Shown: positions 46,643 to 56,403 of the stretch, one piece after another
How the letters are laid out: the number at the start of each line of letters is the position of its first letter
How positions within the stretch are numbered: the first letter of the stretch is position 1
NCBI GenBank assembly: GCA_900074885.1
Contig: FJUW01000033.1
Span: forward strand, 1,049,127-1,113,126
DNA: 64,000 nucleotides
Direction of reading: 5' to 3'
Source: Rhynchosporium graminicola
Lineage: Eukaryota > Ascomycota > Leotiomycetes > Helotiales > Ploettnerulaceae
Program-made: the position numbers and the translations under genes
The notes under the pieces: generated by a model
Told to the model about the DNA's origin: nothing
The model's database searches: none
Seen by the model: only the letters and a program-made list of their open reading frames with translations

Positions 46643-48016
46643 CTAAATCCTCGCAGCTTGGCCACCGTATCGAGATGTAGTCATAGTGTAAAAGGTATTT
46701 CCGGCAATAAGCAGAAGCAAGGTGTGAATGAAACGCCAATGTTCCCTCGTCACTTCAGGATGCGCCTTCAGACGAGTGCATTCTGCCAGGATATCTTGTT
46801 CGTTAAGAAGCTGCAATGTGAAAGCTGCTGCTTTCGCGTCATCGATTGACAACCCGCAGCTTGTTCTCACAATCTTTACAAGGTTGATATGGACTATAGT
46901 ACGTCCTGATTCAAACGCGGCGAGCTCTTTATCATATGAGCCAAGATCGTTAACGATGGAGATATGGTCGCCCACAAGTCGGATGATCTTCTCCATTAAC
47001 GGATCTTTGAGTGAGACAGCCGATGCAATACTAAGCTTGCATGAGGCTACGAGCCACCAATTTGCAGCATCCATCCATCGGTAATCAAGATATTCGCGGG
47101 GTGTGTTGAAGTCACAGGTTTCTGGCTGCGAGTGCATTACCCATTCGAGCATGGTTTCGATGAAGTCTTTACCAGCGTCCGTACTGGTTTTCTCGTCACA
47201 AGCTCGGCACGAGGCTACAATTTCATCGAAGCGCGCTTGCAATGGCGAGACTGATGACTCTGTGCCAAGGGGCTTTTGTCCCCTCATACGAGCGACAAAG
47301 TCATCTTGAACGTTTTTGAGCTCGAAAGGAGTTAGAAATGCTTAGATAAGTATTAGATCAGATCAGATCAGACTTACATCTGTTCCCGGGGCCTCCTCCC
47401 ATGAGTCTAAAAAAACATGTTAGCCGTGGGACTTGATACTTAAATTCTTTCTCTTGTATCGATCAATTAATTGCCCTTAGGATGACCAAGGCATGGGCAA
47501 TACCATAAGATGTTAGGAGGTTTTACCGTCAAATATTACTACGAAAATGATTCCAACTGCGATCAGTTTCATGCGCTCCTCGTCGGCGTCAGGAAACAAG
47601 TTTATCGCAAAAGTCACAAATCTCTCTCCCTCGGGAGCCTGGAGTTCTCGCTGGGCAATAGTAGCAAGATTCCCTCCACGAGATAAAGTAGCGCTATTAT
47701 AACTTTGATCCGCGGCTAGCAGCTCACACAGCTCTGCTGCATACCTGAGTGCAGCCCGCCAATGTCTGTTGTGTCGGAGACATGTAAGACCTGTGTGATA
47801 TGGTAATCCGGCGTTCTTTGGATTGATTGGAAAAGAATTAGGAGAATCGACAATAGCAGAGGCGCCTTTCTGAACAGGTATTTCGAAGTGCCAATCTTGT
47901 GCGACGAGGAACGAAGGTAGACGAGGAATATAGTTCCAAGAAAAGATCACAGGCACTACATGTGCAAGATTCTCTGCGGCAGATATATTCTTCAACTGCA
48001 GTGACTTGGTCGACAT
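46643..48016 (-). CDS. Class I terpene cyclase (sesquiterpene synthase type), three exons
   Basis: Exons 48016-47527, 47406-47378 and 47320-46643 (introns 120 and 57 nt) encode 398 residues. Class I cyclases ionise a prenyl diphosphate, usually farnesyl diphosphate in fungal enzymes of this size, and cyclise the cation. The Mg2+-binding aspartate-rich motif is rebuilt by splicing across exons 1 and 2: FDDSWEE (Asp163, Asp164, Glu167). The second metal site NDLGSYDKE (Asn297, Ser301, Glu305) matches NDxxSxxxE exactly. An Arg in REYLDYRW (Arg254) sits where the diphosphate sensor is expected, and an Arg-Tyr pair (390-391), 85 residues after the second motif, matches the terminal RY motif. Length and motif spacing are normal and nothing is broken. 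The 29-nt middle exon is short but needed for frame and motif. The product cannot be predicted. There is no signal peptide, so a cytosolic location is expected. Confidence 0.9.
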
Positions 48017-48860
48017 TGTGTGAAATTCTCATGTAACGAATAGTCTGGTGATAGAACACTTGAATAAGCAGGATCAGAAGGAAATGAAAGCTCACTAACA
48101 CTCCGAATAAATGGAATCGCAGGCGGTTTCGTTAGAAAAAACGTGCACATACATATAGTTGTTTTGTTCTGTACTTTCCACCAGACCTTAAGAAGGCAAC
48201 ACCGAAAACTTCACTAGTGGTAAACATTATCTTGCAATCTTTCAAGACATGCGCCACGTTCAAGGCGCATCGAGTCATTCTAAGACACTATTGATATCCA
48301 CGATTCTTTCCACAAGGCGTAGTCCGAAGTTTAAACCTCGGGAAAAAGGGAACGCCGGAAGACGAGGGTTTGGTTCCCCTGGATACTAAGTATCCACCAA
48401 TTGCTGCTACAAGGACTAACAGCTCTCGGATTGAGATCTAGGCTGTAACAGAAAGCTGTGTCCGAAGAAAAAGCTGAAAATATTCTCTAATAAGGCTCTA
48501 TACATTTTTGGATATCTGGTACTAGAGATTGTCGGCTTCGACACTAACGGTATAGAAATTACGAAAAACTAAATATGTAGACTTGCTGTAGGGATAGCTT
48601 AGTTATATTTTTATCATGCTTAGGATTCTGATTCTAATGTTGGTCTATTGTTTTATCTAATACTTCTGAGGCGAATGTATCCACTGCAAGCAGCTGGATG
48701 GATAGAGCCGCGAGGTAAGCCGACAGGCAGATCAAGAAGGCCTCTTACTAATCAGGGCCTCTGGAGGGCCAGTCAGCTCTCTCTTAAACTCCCTTTCCAT
48801 TATTATAGGGTTAGAGATATATTACTATAAGACCTCATAATAAAAGCTTAAATCTATTAT
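48017..48860. other. Upstream region of the terpene cyclase
   Basis: Unique, non-RIPed DNA that should include the promoter of the minus-strand cyclase. A purine/pyrimidine-mixed sequence with no recognisable gene. Short open frames here (up to 87 codons) overlap the cyclase in other frames or are unconvincing. Confidence 0.4.
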
Positions 48861-48864
48861 AATA

Positions 48865-49320
48865 AATAAGTTGACTTAAGTTGAGTCAGGCACCCGACTT
48901 AACTTAACTCAGAACTCGAAGTAGTTATCTTAACTCAGCTCACCTGACTCTAGAGCAACTTGAAATTAAATCAATGTCAGCTTACACATAATAATAAGTA
49001 GAAATAAGAAGGGTCTAATCAGATCGTTCTACTTCGCTTCCACTCTAAGGTAGACAAAACGAGTAGAAAATCGTTAATTGCCTACGTAGATAAATTTATA
49101 TCTAGATTTTAAAGCTACTCATTTATATAAAAAATCCAATCTCTAATATCTTAAATAAATATATAATATCAATAGCTACTATCCTCTTATATTATCATGA
49201 CTCGGTTGACTCTGACTCAACTCCGAGTCAGATTTAACCTGACTCAGAGTCACCTCGACCTCAGCTGACCCACCTCGACTCACCTAACTCAGAGTCAACT
49301 TAAAATTAACTCAGGACCAA
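48865..49320. repeat. Two clusters of degenerate GACTCA/AACTCA repeats
   Basis: The stretches 48865-48980 and 49190-49320 are dense in ACTCA, GAGTCA and AACTTGA words and share the end AACTTRAAATTAA. Three perfect TGACTCA/TGAGTCA heptamers occur (near 48890, 49215 and 49240). The two clusters are about 210 bp apart in direct order, as if they were the ends of a small element. Confidence 0.5.
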
Positions 49321-50265
49321 TGAGGTATGTTGATTAAGCCGAATGATCAATCTACAGGTGAGCAGTGAACAGTAACCTGAAAGCTAAAGTGCTTAAGTCA
49401 GTATGATTCTAGAGCGTTATTTTTATTCATATCAACAGAGAAGCTCCGATGCTACTAGGATTAGTGTAGCACTAGAAATAACCTTCGTTGTCGGCGTTTT
49501 TAAAGGACTCGGTTCCTCCCTTAACTCTAACTCTCTCGAGAACAGACTCGCTTATGCAAATCCGGGTTTCGAAACCCTGATTCAAACTTTAGGAACAGGC
49601 GAGTAATTGCTCGTATTGTACTGTTACCGGTTCGGACCTAAAACATGCAACTTGAAAGAGATCGAGGCAACGACCAGTTCATAGCAGCCCAACCCTTCGT
49701 CCGAAATAATACCGCAGACAACAGTAGGGGTCAAGGGGAAAAGGCTGCTCGGCTGAGTGAGCTTCCTTCCTGTAGGAAATAAAATTTGTCGTTTATTTAG
49801 CCCCTATAAATTTTGCGTGAAAGACGCGATCATGACATAAGGCATAGTAACATGAGTGAACTTGCTACTGTATCTAGGATAAACAGAACCTTGCCCTCTC
49901 TCTATTGTTTGGAGTCTCAGCAAGAGCTAACATCTAATCCTTTGATCGGAACCAGTCTAATTATGGGTAGAAACCTGCTAGGACTACCCAACAGGGTAAG
50001 GTTTTCTTTATCCTAACCACGTGAAGCAACCAGGCGACCGCCAAGTGACACATTTGAGCAAACTCAAGCCCTTATTAGATGGTACGAGGAGCATAACCCT
50101 CCGACAAAGAGGCGCTTCCGAGTGAGGTGAAGCGGAAGAATAAAGTTTTTCTGATACTTTTCTGTACACATGGAGATGCTTAGTGATATCTGAGATATAG
50201 ATCAGATAGTCAGGGGATGAACGAGAGGGATTCCTGACCTTGTACGGTTACCACACTTCGATTTA
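49321..50265. other. Unique DNA without a supported gene
   Basis: Composition is normal (not RIPed) but open frames are short (67 codons or less) and lack features. I see nothing I can name. Confidence 0.35.
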
Positions 50266-50387
50266 CTCGCTTTCTCTATGAGTCTGGACCTTACAGGGCG
50301 GCTTAAATCGAGGGTTACTTCTAGTCAACGGAGTAATATGCCCTGCAAACAAACTGTGGACTGGTTCAGACCCACGGAGAAAGCGAG
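50266..50387. mobile_element. MITE-like element, copy 1 (122 bp)
   Basis: Terminal inverted repeats CTCGCTTTCTC...AGTCTG and CAGACCCACGGAGAAAGCGAG of about 22 bp enclose an AT-balanced core. TA flanks both ends (50264-50265 and 50388-50389), the target expected for Tc1/mariner-type insertion. It has no coding capacity. Confidence 0.75.
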
Positions 50388-50733
50388 TAGTACAAAGTAG
50401 GTACTTGTAGAGCGGTAGTTCTCGTACCTTAATATTCTGTGTCTCAGTGTGTTATTTTATTTAGTATGCCTCACTTCCTAGAAGCGCAGTTTTCCCGCAG
50501 AGCGCGGTCTAGTCAAAATCCCTCAACTACGAGTACGGAAGTACAAGTACTCTTTGATGACTATGTAATGTTCAACGAGTCATAAATTGGCCTATCCACT
50601 ACCATTGTTTGTTATAACGCCAATAAACCTTATCCGTGCCCTTGTCTGGCAATTTACTACCTACTTCTTCCAGGATATACCAAACCTAAAGTCGACCCAA
50701 CTGCCGATTTAGTCTAAAATACTTCGCCTGGTA
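50388..50733. other. Unique spacer between two MITE-like copies
   Basis: No gene or repeat is visible in this 346-bp non-RIPed stretch. Confidence 0.3.
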
Positions 50734-50846
50734 CTCGGTTTCTCCATGGGTCTGAACCTGACAGGGCTTATATCAAGGGTTGATTCTAACTACTATTAGC
50801 CTGGAAATCCACTGTGGGACAGGGTCAGATCCACGGAGAAACCGAG
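50734..50846. mobile_element. MITE-like element, copy 2 (113 bp)
   Basis: Same family as copy 1: ends CTCGGTTTCTCCATGGGTCT and AGATCCACGGAGAAACCGAG, internal ACAGGGCTTATATCAAGGGT, flanked by TA (50732-50733, 50847-50848). Confidence 0.75.
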
Positions 50847-50916
50847 TAAAAAACTTCCGGATATCATAAGAGGAAGGTACGAATGGGGGTTTCAGGTGAG
50901 TCTCCCAGGCACTATA

Positions 50917-50955
50917 CTCGGTTTCTCTGGAAGTCTGAGTATACAGAGGGAGGAA
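50917..50955. mobile_element. MITE-like element, truncated copy 3
   Basis: One terminal repeat (TACTCGGTTTCTC from 50915, then AGTCTGA) followed within 40 bp by RIPed retrotransposon DNA. The other half is missing, so the neighbouring block truncated or split it. Confidence 0.5.
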
Positions 50956-51253
50956 ATATTAGCTAGTAGGGTTCTATAGCTAATAGACTAAAATGAATCT
51001 TAAGCTAGAATCCTAGGATCCTAGAGTTTATAGATTTAATAATATAGGAAATATACTAAGATAATATTCACCTTAGTAACTAGATAATTAAAGTAGAGTA
51101 AATCTTCTTATAAGCTTATTTAAGTATCTAGAACCTTAAATCTATAATTAAATAAGATTATATCCTATAAATATAAACGAAAATATCTAAGTAAGAGCGA
51201 TAGAGTAAATAAGTCATCGTGATTAGATGAATATAACAGCTCTTTCTTCTAAC
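50956..51253. other. RIPed DNA left of the minus-strand gypsy LTR
   Basis: AT-rich, no recognisable motif. It begins at the sharp border with the MITE fragment. Confidence 0.3.
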
Positions 51254-51470
51254 TATTATAGAGAGAATGCAAAGTATATAGTATAAAGGCTTATTTATAT
51301 TATAAGAATAATTAACTAAGAAGAGAAGAGGAAAATAAGAGTCTCTCTTCGACGAAAAGATAATACTATAGCTACTACTACTAGTAGTATTAGTAAATAT
51401 ATAATTCTAAGTCAGGTGTTAGTATAAATATCTAGGTATCGAGTATACTAATAGTTATAACTTATTATAT
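51254..51470 (-). repeat. LTR of the CCCGTGACA family (217 bp), 3' LTR of a minus-strand gypsy relic
   Basis: Same length as 22489-22705 and aligned throughout, but RIPed. A purine-rich minus-strand tract (GAAGCAGGAGAAGAG) adjoins it on the right, the polypurine tract position of a minus-strand element. Confidence 0.65.
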
Positions 51471-52149
51471 TACTCTTCTCCTGCTTCGAGGTTAAGGTCC
51501 TATAGTCTATTTTTCTTCTTTTATTTTATTAAGTACTATAGTAATAGAAAGTGCTATTTCTAGCTCTTAAGTTAATTATATATATCTTATATATTTATTA
51601 AAATATTTCTTCTTTTATTAGCTTTCTTATTAGAAAGACCTCTTAACCAATATTTATTTAATCCTAAATTATCTTTATTAGCTATTAATAATAAAAGTAG
51701 CTATAAGTTATCATAGATTTAGCTTAGCAGAAGGTTAATAGCTACTAGAAATAATAACTATATAAAGAAAATATTATATATTCTTAGTAGTATATCTAGA
51801 TAATAGCTATATAATCTAACTACTTTGAGTATCATATACTTTAGTTACTTTATATCTAGCGTCTTTACTAGCTAGTTTATTCGAATGTTCCTTAAAACTT
51901 AACTAGAGTTTATCTCCTACTTTAAACTCCAGAGCTTAGTAATAGTACTAGTTTATAATTTCCTCGTAGATCTATTATATAGTTACTATTATTATTTATA
52001 CTTAGTCTTTTATATCTTATAGTTTCTTTAAGATTATATCTACTTTCTGAATAAAGTAATCATTAGTAGCAGTAATTATTTTATATTTAAGATCTAAATT
52101 AAGATATCTTATATAATAGCTATAAGTTGGAAAGAAAGGGCTTACTTTT

Positions 52150-52346
52150 TGTCACGGGGCGAGTGCAAAGTATACATATAGTATCAACGGTATCTTTAAT
52201 TAATAGGAAGAATTAGCTAAAGAGCAAAGGAGAATTCTTCCTTAATAGAAAAGGAGAAGATATAGTACTACTACTACTAGTACCTTAGTAGTACTAGTCA
52301 GCGAGATACTTAGCGTCAAGTATTATCCTAGGTATAACCTGTTATA
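52150..52346 (-). repeat. Left (3') LTR of the short element
   Basis: Begins TGTCACGGGGCGAGTGCAAAG on the plus strand and ends AACCTGTTATA. It pairs with 53493-53689 base for base apart from transitions and a few single differences. Confidence 0.85.
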
Positions 52347-53492
52347 TTACCTTCCTCTTTAAACTAATCCTCCTCTAAAAATTAAACTATAGCTATTATC
52401 TCGAAGCAAAAGCCTACTTAGTCTTACTATATTCGATATCCTTATAGTACTCACGCGAACTACTGCCTTTCCTTTCGTATTATCCTCCTCTATAGAAGAC
52501 TTAGAGGATACTAATATTAATCGACTACGTAAAGCTTAGTAGTAGTATTAGCTTCTCTAATACTTACTAGAGCTATACTTTACGTATTTTCTTATATCCC
52601 TTTATACTTAACGTTTCTCACGGGAAGCTAGTACTACTTTCGTAGCTACTATATAACCGGTTTCCTAGTCTATTATATTATCCTTTTTATAAGTAGTCCT
52701 ACTACCTGAACTATTACTATTACTATTACTATTCGTATATACCGGGCCGAATTAATTTCCTAAAGATAGAAGTAACCGCGAGAAATCTTCGTAATTCGTT
52801 AATAGAACTATCTGCTCGTCGAATTATTATCTAGTATATTTATTTAAACTACTTACTAAGATAATTATCTTTATATTATCCGACTAGGAATCCGCTCCAG
52901 CTTAGAAGAGCGCTCGTTCGAATTATAATAAGTATATTACTATTAATTATTATTCTTTATTAGAACTTAATTAACTTTTATCTTACTTTCTTAATCTTAT
53001 TCGGATCGTTATAAATCTTACTAAAGTAGCGGACTAGCTCGAGAGGGTCTTAGTTTCTATTTATTTCTAATTTTTATATATATAGAAGTACTAGCTGTTA
53101 AACTTTCAGAGAGAGAGATATATAGATTAAAAAGGTCTAGGCCTCTCTATTACTAATCGTACTCCTATCGATCCTAAGCTTTAATTCTATTACTATTAAC
53201 TATATATCCTACTCCTTCGATCGAGTGGAGAACTTATTAAGTAAAAAGAGGACTTAATATATCTTTCCTACTATTACTATTAGTATTATTACTTCTAGTT
53301 ATATTTAGAGATCCTCTACTTACTTTTAGAGAACCTCTATAATCGATAGTAGCTAAGCTTCGCGTTAGGTAGCCGACTTAGCTTATTAAGTATATTATAA
53401 ATCTATTTAAAAAAAATTTAAACGATTACGAGACTCTTAATATTAATCCTTTACTTTACTTTACTTTACCTTATTTTGCGAGCTAATTCTAA

Positions 53493-53689
53493 TATTATAA
53501 GGCGAGTATAAAGTATATATATAATGTAAATAGTATCTTTAATTAATAGGAAGAATTAGCTAAAGAGCAGAAGAGAATTCTTCCTTAATAGAAAAGGAGA
53601 AGATATAGTACTACTGCTACTAGTGCCTTAGTAGTATTAGTCAGCGAGATGCTCAGCGTCGAGTATCGTCCTAGGTGTAACCCGTCATA
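53493..53689 (-). repeat. Right (5') LTR of the short element
   Basis: Begins TATTATAAGGCGAG (RIPed) and ends GTGTAACCCGTCATA. RIP hit the left end of this copy and the right end of its partner. Confidence 0.85.
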
Positions 53690-54310
53690 CTCTTATCGAT
53701 ATAGTATCCTGATTATTAGTTACTACTTTTAATAATAGTAATATATTAAAGTTATTATCTTATATAAAGTCTATAAATATATAAAAGTATATCTTTAATA
53801 TCTAGTCTATTCTTTCCACAGAGCTATTAGTTTCTGGATAATAACCTATAGAGAGGTATTATTTAACCTCTAATTAGATATATATCTAAGTCTATAATAT
53901 CTTAATAAAAGCTTATCTATAGATAAATCCGTCTTATAGCTTTATCTAAAATGTAGCGAAGTAAATACTAGGTCTCTTTCTTTTTATTACTAAAAGTATT
54001 ATTATTTGTCACTAGCTTCGCTTATAAGCTGCTTTCGAATTAGAAATACAATACTATGTTAGTATTATAGAACTCTTCAGGTTTTAGTATATATTATTTT
54101 GTTATTATATATAGTTATAGGGTTATTAATTATATTATATCTAAAGGAGTTAGTACTACTAGTAACACTAGTAGTATATTTTATTATACTTCGATATCGT
54201 CGATAATGCTAGCTAGGGTAGCTATTGAGCTTACTTATTATATTACTATTTCAGCGAGTTATTATCTTTAGGCCTCAAAGGCCTCTTATAGCTACTAAGT
54301 GGCACCTTTT

Positions 54311-55740
54311 CTTAGTATTAAAGATTACTAATTTATACCCTTTACTTTATTATAAATATTAGATATGATATTATACAGATAAGCCTGAATTAGCTGCTCG
54401 TAAAGGCAGGTCTGCTTTTACATTATATATAATTATTAAGCTAAAGTAAAAAATATATCTAATGTATCTAGATATCTATTTCTTATTAATTATTATATAT
54501 AAAAGTAATAGAGCTTATAAATATACTTTCGACTAGCGAAAGATTCTATTAATAAATTACTGCGTTTATAACAGATTTACAATAATAAATAAGATAGCTA
54601 CTCTGATTTTATATTTATTATCATCTTTTTACTTATATTCTTTATAGATAAGTTAAGTATATAAGATACTTTCATAATCTCATTAAAAATTATCTCTTAC
54701 TAAAAAGTCTAAGGAATAATATAAAGCTATTATTATAAACTATAATAGATTATATAAAAAGAATTCTAAGAAGAATTCTAAAAGTAGCTAGGCTAAATCG
54801 AGAGTATATTAAAAATAAAGCTATAAGTATAGATATTAAGGAATTATAGTTATAAAAGGTTATATAGATAAAAGTAGATAAGAAGAGGTAGGAACTACTA
54901 CTAGAGAAAATATAAAAGAAGAAGGCCGAGTCTTAAGAAGTAGTTCTTAAAATATAAATCGAGTAGTTTGCGAATATAGATAATTATATTATATTCTAAT
55001 CTAGTCTAAAGTAGTTAGATTAACTTAGTATTAGTAATATAGTTTACTAATAGAATAGCTAATTCATTAGAATAGCTAATTCATTAGAATAGCTAATTCA
55101 TTAGAATAGCTAATTCATTAGAATATCTAATTCATAAGACTATTATTAAAAAAGATATTAAGATAAGAATAGTTTAAGAAAGATAGATAATCGAATTATT
55201 ATCTAAAATATATGAATTTCGTATATCTAAGAGAGAGATATTAAGTCCTATTTATAATAATAGAAGCCTTCGAAGTTTTCCTAATAGTTTATATATTATT
55301 TAAACCTTACTTGGCGATATTACTAAATCTAATACGAAGTAGTATAAATAATATTAACTATAACCTAGAGAGCTTCTCTTATAAAACCTATATTATTATC
55401 TAATTTAATTTATTCGATGAAAAAAATTATTTCTAATAGTTAGATTTGAAGTGATTTTAATATCTAATTTAGTATTAAATAATTTTATAATAAGCCTTAT
55501 ATATCTATATATTTAACGAAAGAGGAATTTGAGTTAGTATTACATATAAAAAGAAGGTTTTAAATATACTAATATTAAAGAGTATTATTAATCTTTCTAA
55601 AGTAATAGACGTTAGATTAAATATACTGTTTTTATTATTATATATAGACAATATTTATACTATATTAATATTATTATCTTCTGAGGTATTCTCGTCTGTT
55701 TGATTTAAGTTATAAAAAGGTAGCCAAGAGATAAGCGAGG
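54311..55740. other. RIPed block with unassigned remnant and 17-bp tandem repeat
   Basis: AT-rich, CA/TG-poor. A charged plus-strand frame near 54.70-54.97 kb (Lys/Glu/Arg-rich) could be the end of a transposase or gag, but I cannot assign it. CA/TG return at about 55.7 kb. Confidence 0.35.
55051..55135. repeat. Five tandem copies of a 17-bp unit
   Basis: TAGAATAGCTAATTCAT is repeated at 55051, 55068, 55085, 55102 and 55119; the last has one change (ATATCT). The near-perfect identity inside a decayed block suggests recent slippage. Confidence 0.95.
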
Positions 55741-56403
55741 CCTCTTCTAGTACTTAGGCAACTAGATATCCTAAAAAACCGGATATCCCAAAAAAACCGA
55801 TTCTTCAAAGAAGAGAAGCGGAAACCGACGATTAAACCTCGTAGGCTAATAATATTGCTTTATATCTCTCTAACCTTAGATGACTACTATCCACCCCCTT
55901 GATATAAATATCAAATCTGACGTCCTTACCGCAGCTAAATTAACCTTCAATTATAGACTTCTAGGGTAATAAGACTTATCTTTATTTAGGTGACTTGTGA
56001 ATTATAGATGGGCATCCAATTCCTGAAATTAAATAACAATAATTGAAGTCATTCCGAACTGTCCTGTAGAGCCTTGATGTAAGCCCTGTCAGGTTGAGAC
56101 CCACGGAGCAAGCGAGTAAGTAGAGCATCATGATACAGCAGGGTGCAAGAAGTCTCTACACCTTCCCTTGAAGGTCTAGCTGGATCAATTGGGCGCTTGA
56201 CTTCTTATAGCTAGCGAAAGTCAAGCCAAAAGAACGGGAATATCTCTATGCCTTATGCACCGAGCTCAGGCGACCTCTTTCTTAATTTAGTCAACCTTTC
56301 TATACCTACTCAGCGATGCAAGCAGACTCGTAAAATATTTCAGATCATATTGCAATACTTCATTTCACCCTTTTGACCAGGTAACTGGCCTCAATTTTCT
56401 ATA
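55741..56403. other. Upstream region of the HAD-like cyclase
   Basis: Unique DNA after the RIPed block, presumably the promoter of the gene at 56404. A MITE end lies at 56068-56116, about 290 bp before the start codon. No other feature is supported. Confidence 0.4.
56068..56116. mobile_element. MITE-like element, truncated copy 4
   Basis: The sequence GTAAGCCCTGTCAGGTTGAG followed by ACCCACGGAGCAAGCGAGTA matches one end of the family at 50266 and 50734. Only one terminus is present. It lies in the promoter region of the next gene. Confidence 0.6.

Larger units (their letters stand above)
52150..53689 (-). mobile_element. Short LTR element (1.54 kb) nested in the gypsy integrase
   Basis: Two 197-bp LTRs (52150-52346, 53493-53689) flank a 1.15-kb interior without RT or integrase motifs. 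5-mers beside the LTRs are CTTTT (left) and CTCTT (right), a duplication with one transition. A polypurine-like minus-strand tract (AAAGAGGAAGG) adjoins the left LTR, so the element is minus-oriented. The coding capacity would be gag at most; it must have depended on enzymes supplied by relatives such as the 217-bp LTR family. Confidence 0.8.
51471..54310 (-). mobile_element. Minus-strand gypsy relic (integrase then gag), split by a short LTR element
   Basis: The minus strand between 53870 and 53690 reads YYPETNSSVERI then a stop and ILKIYFYIFIDFI. This is the integrase block H-P-Q-T-D-G-Q-T-E-R-x-N-Q-x-L that carries the catalytic Glu. The rest of integrase lies in 51471-52149, on the other side of the inserted element. 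To the right, 53960-54310 matches the gag-like region at 21.7-22.0 kb, so reverse transcriptase and RNase H appear to be missing between gag and integrase: a large internal deletion or a recombinant. Confidence 0.55.

Noticed and set aside
46658..47309. Plus-strand open frames opposite the class I cyclase
   Set aside because: They are antisense to an exon with conserved metal-binding motifs and have no features of their own.
47321..47357. 37-nt alternative for the second intron of the class I cyclase (acceptor CTAAG)
   Set aside because: It is shorter than usual fungal introns and leads to an in-frame stop (TAA) within three codons; the 57-nt intron keeps frame.
49403..50016. Two 67-codon open frames downstream of the TGACTCA cluster
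   Set aside because: Composition is non-coding-like and neither has a recognisable domain or plausible splice extension.
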